In this document: positions 5,832 through 7,316 of the stretch, piece after piece
Layout: every line of letters begins with the position of its first letter
How positions within the stretch are numbered: position 1 is the stretch's first letter
Assembly (NCBI GenBank): GCA_002376595.1
Contig: DFNY01000134.1
Location: 2,274-9,589, forward strand
Length of the DNA: 7,316 nt
DNA from: Jonesiaceae bacterium UBA3555
GTDB taxonomy: Bacteria; Actinomycetota; Actinomycetes; Actinomycetales; Cellulomonadaceae
Direction: 5' to 3'
Program-made: the position numbers and the translations under genes
The notes under the pieces: model-generated
Databases searched by the model: none
The model's input: only the letters and a program-made list of their open reading frames with translations
Told to the model about the DNA's origin: nothing

Positions 5832-6940
5832 TTCTCACTCCCCCGGTTGGCCAAGAGTGGAAGGAATGCAACAAACGGAATTACGAGGGCAGCAACAGCG
5901 AGCCACACCCACAACGGCTCAAGCGCCGGCGGGACCACGATGCTGGAAAACCATCCGGAGTACACGAGGCGTGCGACTGCCACACCACCAAGGAACGCTA
6001 CCGACCCACCAGCGGCATAGAAGCAATAGACAACGCTGCGGGTTGATTTGGCGCTCACGCCGAGACGATCCAACGTGCGAGACCATGAGCCCAACGTCTT
6101 CTTCGAATGGCGTATTTCTCTCCACAGCACTGCTACCAACAGCAAACTTCCGGCGGCAGCTAGCAGCCGGACCAAGCCGAGTTGGGACTGGGTGTAATGG
6201 AGCGCCCTGCGGAGGGACTCGTCGGAAGATTTCAGCAACCAGTTCTCTGCGCTGATACCCGAGTTACTTAGCCGTTCTGCATAGGGTTGCGATGCCACAA
6301 ACTGGGATAGTTCCTGTGCGGAAGTGCCCTCGGTCCACGCATAGAAGTAGTCAATTTCTCCACACGCTTGGCTAAAAACGTCTTCTAAGCCGGTGCCGCT
6401 GGCCACCGCCAGCCGTTGCCCTTCCAAGCCACTCACAGCATAGATACCTCGAACTCGGAACTCAGGATCCTCCTCAGCAAACCCGAGCGGCAACACAACC
6501 ACATCGCCAACCTTGAGGTCGAGTTGATGAGCAACGTTGTGCCCAATGTCGATCCAGTTACCGGCTGAATCGTTCCGATTCCCGGCTATTCGAGTCGAAT
6601 CTGGAAGCGAAGACAAATCTGCAGTCTCCGGAGTCCCAGTAATGGTCACTTCTGTATCGATTGCTTTGCCTGACCGAGGGTTCACCATCGCAGTCTCAAC
6701 AAAAGCTCCGAGGAAGACGCGAGCAGGGGCGAGGTCCGCAACCGTGGAATCCACTTGGTCCGTAAAAGTAGGCAGTTCTAACTGGTAGTCATAGGTGGCA
6801 TTACGGACCGACGAAAGCGCGATCTCCCTATCCAAGGGATAACGCCACACGATGGTGACTGCAATCGCGCTGACAATGAAAACGAAAATCACGTACGACG
6901 CGATTCGTTTTTTCCAAACCGTCCACAACGCTCTTGTCAT
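5828..6940 (-). CDS. FtsX/MacB-like ABC permease A
   Basis: A 370-residue membrane protein and the first clear gene of the ABC operon. Predicted helices are about 15-32, 254-273, 303-325 and 341-364, with an ectodomain of about 220 residues after helix 1, as in MacB-type permeases. The ectodomain includes the segment LDLKVGDVVVLPLG (141-154), typical of the MacB periplasmic core fold. RTLDRLGV (288-295), in the cytoplasmic coupling region between helices 2 and 3, is shared with permease B. The ATG at 6940 is the only sensible start because positively charged residues and helix 1 follow directly. No Shine-Dalgarno precedes it; the mRNA instead reads GGCCTCCTC before the ATG. The stop overlaps the permease B GTG. 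Probably one half of a heterodimeric transporter; cargo unknown. Confidence 0.86.
   Translation of the reverse strand: MTRALWTVWKKRIASYVIFVFIVSAIAVTIVWRYPLDREIALSSVRNATYDYQLELPTFTDQVDSTVADLAPARVFLGAFVETAMVNPRSGKAIDTEVTITGTPETADLSSLPDSTRIAGNRNDSAGNWIDIGHNVAHQLDLKVGDVVVLPLGFAEEDPEFRVRGIYAVSGLEGQRLAVASGTGLEDVFSQACGEIDYFYAWTEGTSAQELSQFVASQPYAERLSNSGISAENWLLKSSDESLRRALHYTQSQLGLVRLLAAAGSLLLVAVLWREIRHSKKTLGSWSRTLDRLGVSAKSTRSVVYCFYAAGGSVAFLGGVAVARLVYSGWFSSIVVPPALEPLWVWLAVAALVIPFVAFLPLLANRGSEK
5838..5843 (-). promoter_or_regulatory. Ribosome-binding site of permease B
   Basis: GGGGAG reads on the minus strand six bases before the GTG at 5831-5829. It lies inside the last codons of permease A and supports the GTG as the true start rather than a later ATG. 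Confidence 0.6.
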
Positions 6941-6971
6941 GAGGAGGCCACGCGTAAGGGCCGAGTCAAGC

Positions 6972-6993
6972 GCTGAGGTTCGGTCATCTCAGC
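6972..6993. promoter_or_regulatory. Inverted repeat in the ABC operon leader
   Basis: GCTGAG (6972-6977) and CTCAGC (6988-6993) are perfect 6-base arms around 10 bases, 32-53 bases upstream of the permease A start. It lies just downstream of the candidate -10, so it would be an operator or the first hairpin of the mRNA. Confidence 0.3.
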
Positions 6994-6999
6994 ACAGCA

Positions 7000-7005
7000 A
7001 AAATA
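7000..7005 (-). promoter_or_regulatory. Weak candidate -10 of the ABC operon promoter
   Basis: TATTTT on the minus strand fits TANNNT. Seventeen bases upstream is only ATTACT (7028-7023), three of six matches to a -35. Transcription would start near 6993 with a leader of about 53 bases. This is the best candidate in the 6941-7128 region, but the operon could be read from a promoter beyond the right edge together with the small upstream ORF. Confidence 0.22.
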
Positions 7006-7032
7006 CGCAGTCACCACCAGAGAGTAATTGCG

Positions 7033-7058
7033 ACATTTGGGCCAAAACAATCAAATGT
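7033..7058. promoter_or_regulatory. Nested inverted repeats upstream of the ABC operon
   Basis: ACATTTG (7033-7039) and CAAATGT (7052-7058) are perfect 7-base arms around 12 bases. The left arm also belongs to a second, overlapping palindrome TTTGGGCCAAA (7036-7046). Both cannot form at once, so this may be two overlapping protein sites or alternative RNA hairpins. The surrounding sequence (7021-7080) is noticeably AT-richer than the coding regions. Confidence 0.35.
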
Positions 7059-7111
7059 TCAACTAGTTGGAGGGTCAGAGTTGTCGGGTCCTGGGGGTCC
7101 GTTTCAGGCGA

Positions 7112-7127
7112 TGGAAAACAGTTTCCA
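7112..7127. promoter_or_regulatory. Inverted repeat just after the small ORF
   Basis: TGGAAA (7112-7117) and TTTCCA (7122-7127) flank ACAG. On the minus strand it begins two bases after the stop of the possible 50-residue gene. It could be a regulator site for the ABC operon, or a weak attenuator between the small gene and the permeases. No U-run follows. Confidence 0.3.
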
Positions 7128-7128
7128 C

Positions 7129-7281
7129 TTACGTATTTTTCGTAGACCCGATTTTCTGCGTCTGTTCTCCATCAAGGCGCCTTTTGACAATCTTGATCAG
7201 CAAGAACGTGACATATATCGATGCGCAGCACACTGGAAAAAATGCCTTTCCAATTCCCATCGTGCGGACACTTACCCGCAT
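7129..7281 (-). CDS. Possible small single-helix membrane peptide (50 aa)
   Basis: A 50-codon minus-strand frame from ATG 7281 (or ATG 7260, 43 residues) to TAA at 7131-7129. It reads as a short N-terminus, a hydrophobic segment at about residues 13-32 (AFFPVCC, then IYVTFLLIKIV), a basic KRR stop-transfer patch at 33-35, and a polar tail with Glu, Gln and Lys. That is a credible one-helix membrane peptide with a cytoplasmic C-terminus. It lies upstream of and in line with the ABC operon. Against it: no clear Shine-Dalgarno at either ATG, short length, no recognised family. It could also be the degraded end of a longer protein. The remaining 7282-7316 is too short to judge. Confidence 0.35.
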   Translation of the reverse strand: MRVSVRTMGIGKAFFPVCCASIYVTFLLIKIVKRRLDGEQTQKIGSTKNT

Positions 7282-7316
7282 AGCGCCAAGCAGTCACAGC
7301 CGGCCGCGTCCACGAC

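Noticed and set aside
5302..6255. 317-codon open frame on the plus strand
   Set aside because: It is antisense to both permeases across their junction, has low-complexity content mirrored from the acidic linker, no family resemblance and no ribosome-binding site.
7184..7219. Plus-strand TTGACA with TATATC downstream, resembling a promoter
   Set aside because: The spacing is about 24 bases, far from 16-18, and no plus-strand gene follows within the window.

Overview
The window looks like a chromosomal segment of a Gram-positive Actinomycetota (actinobacterium). This rests on moderately high GC, TANNNT-type -10 elements, a regulator that appears to be translated from a leaderless or nearly leaderless mRNA, GTG starts, and proteins that read as actinobacterial versions of their families. 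I cannot name the genus. Nothing suggests phage, plasmid, insertion sequence, RNA gene or CRISPR.

Left part (1-2427): the 5' end of cutC runs off the left edge on the minus strand. It is divergent from an FCD-type GntR regulator on the plus strand. The regulator converges on a complete L-fuconate dehydratase gene (fucD, minus strand) that keeps the full enolase-superfamily catalytic set. The regulator, cutC and fucD control regions carry TGGT...ACCA inverted repeats, so the regulator may control itself, cutC and fucD.

Middle part (2428-3996): a 242-base gap upstream of fucD holds a candidate fucD promoter, two inverted repeats and a four-unit 16-bp tandem repeat. The repeat runs across the stop codon of the next gene. 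That gene is an FAD-dependent amine oxidase of the monomeric sarcosine oxidase / N-methyltryptophan oxidase family (minus strand), with the covalent-flavin cysteine in place. A perfect 12-bp palindrome overlaps its candidate -35 element.

Right part (3997-7316): a tightly coupled minus-strand operon encodes two FtsX/MacB-like four-helix permeases and a LolD/MacB-like ATPase, with 4-base start/stop overlaps at both junctions. The permeases look like diverged paralogues that would form a heterodimeric type VII ABC transporter. One has an acidic Ser/Glu-rich extracellular linker encoded partly by a 30-bp tandem repeat. Upstream lies a 188-base control region with three inverted repeats, then a possible 50-residue one-helix membrane peptide gene. 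The cargo is unknown; the small peptide plus paired-permease exporter is the least explained part of the window.

The left and middle genes suggest catabolism of sugar acids and N-methyl or glycated amines. The ABC operon is probably a separate unit for envelope, peptide or lipid handling.
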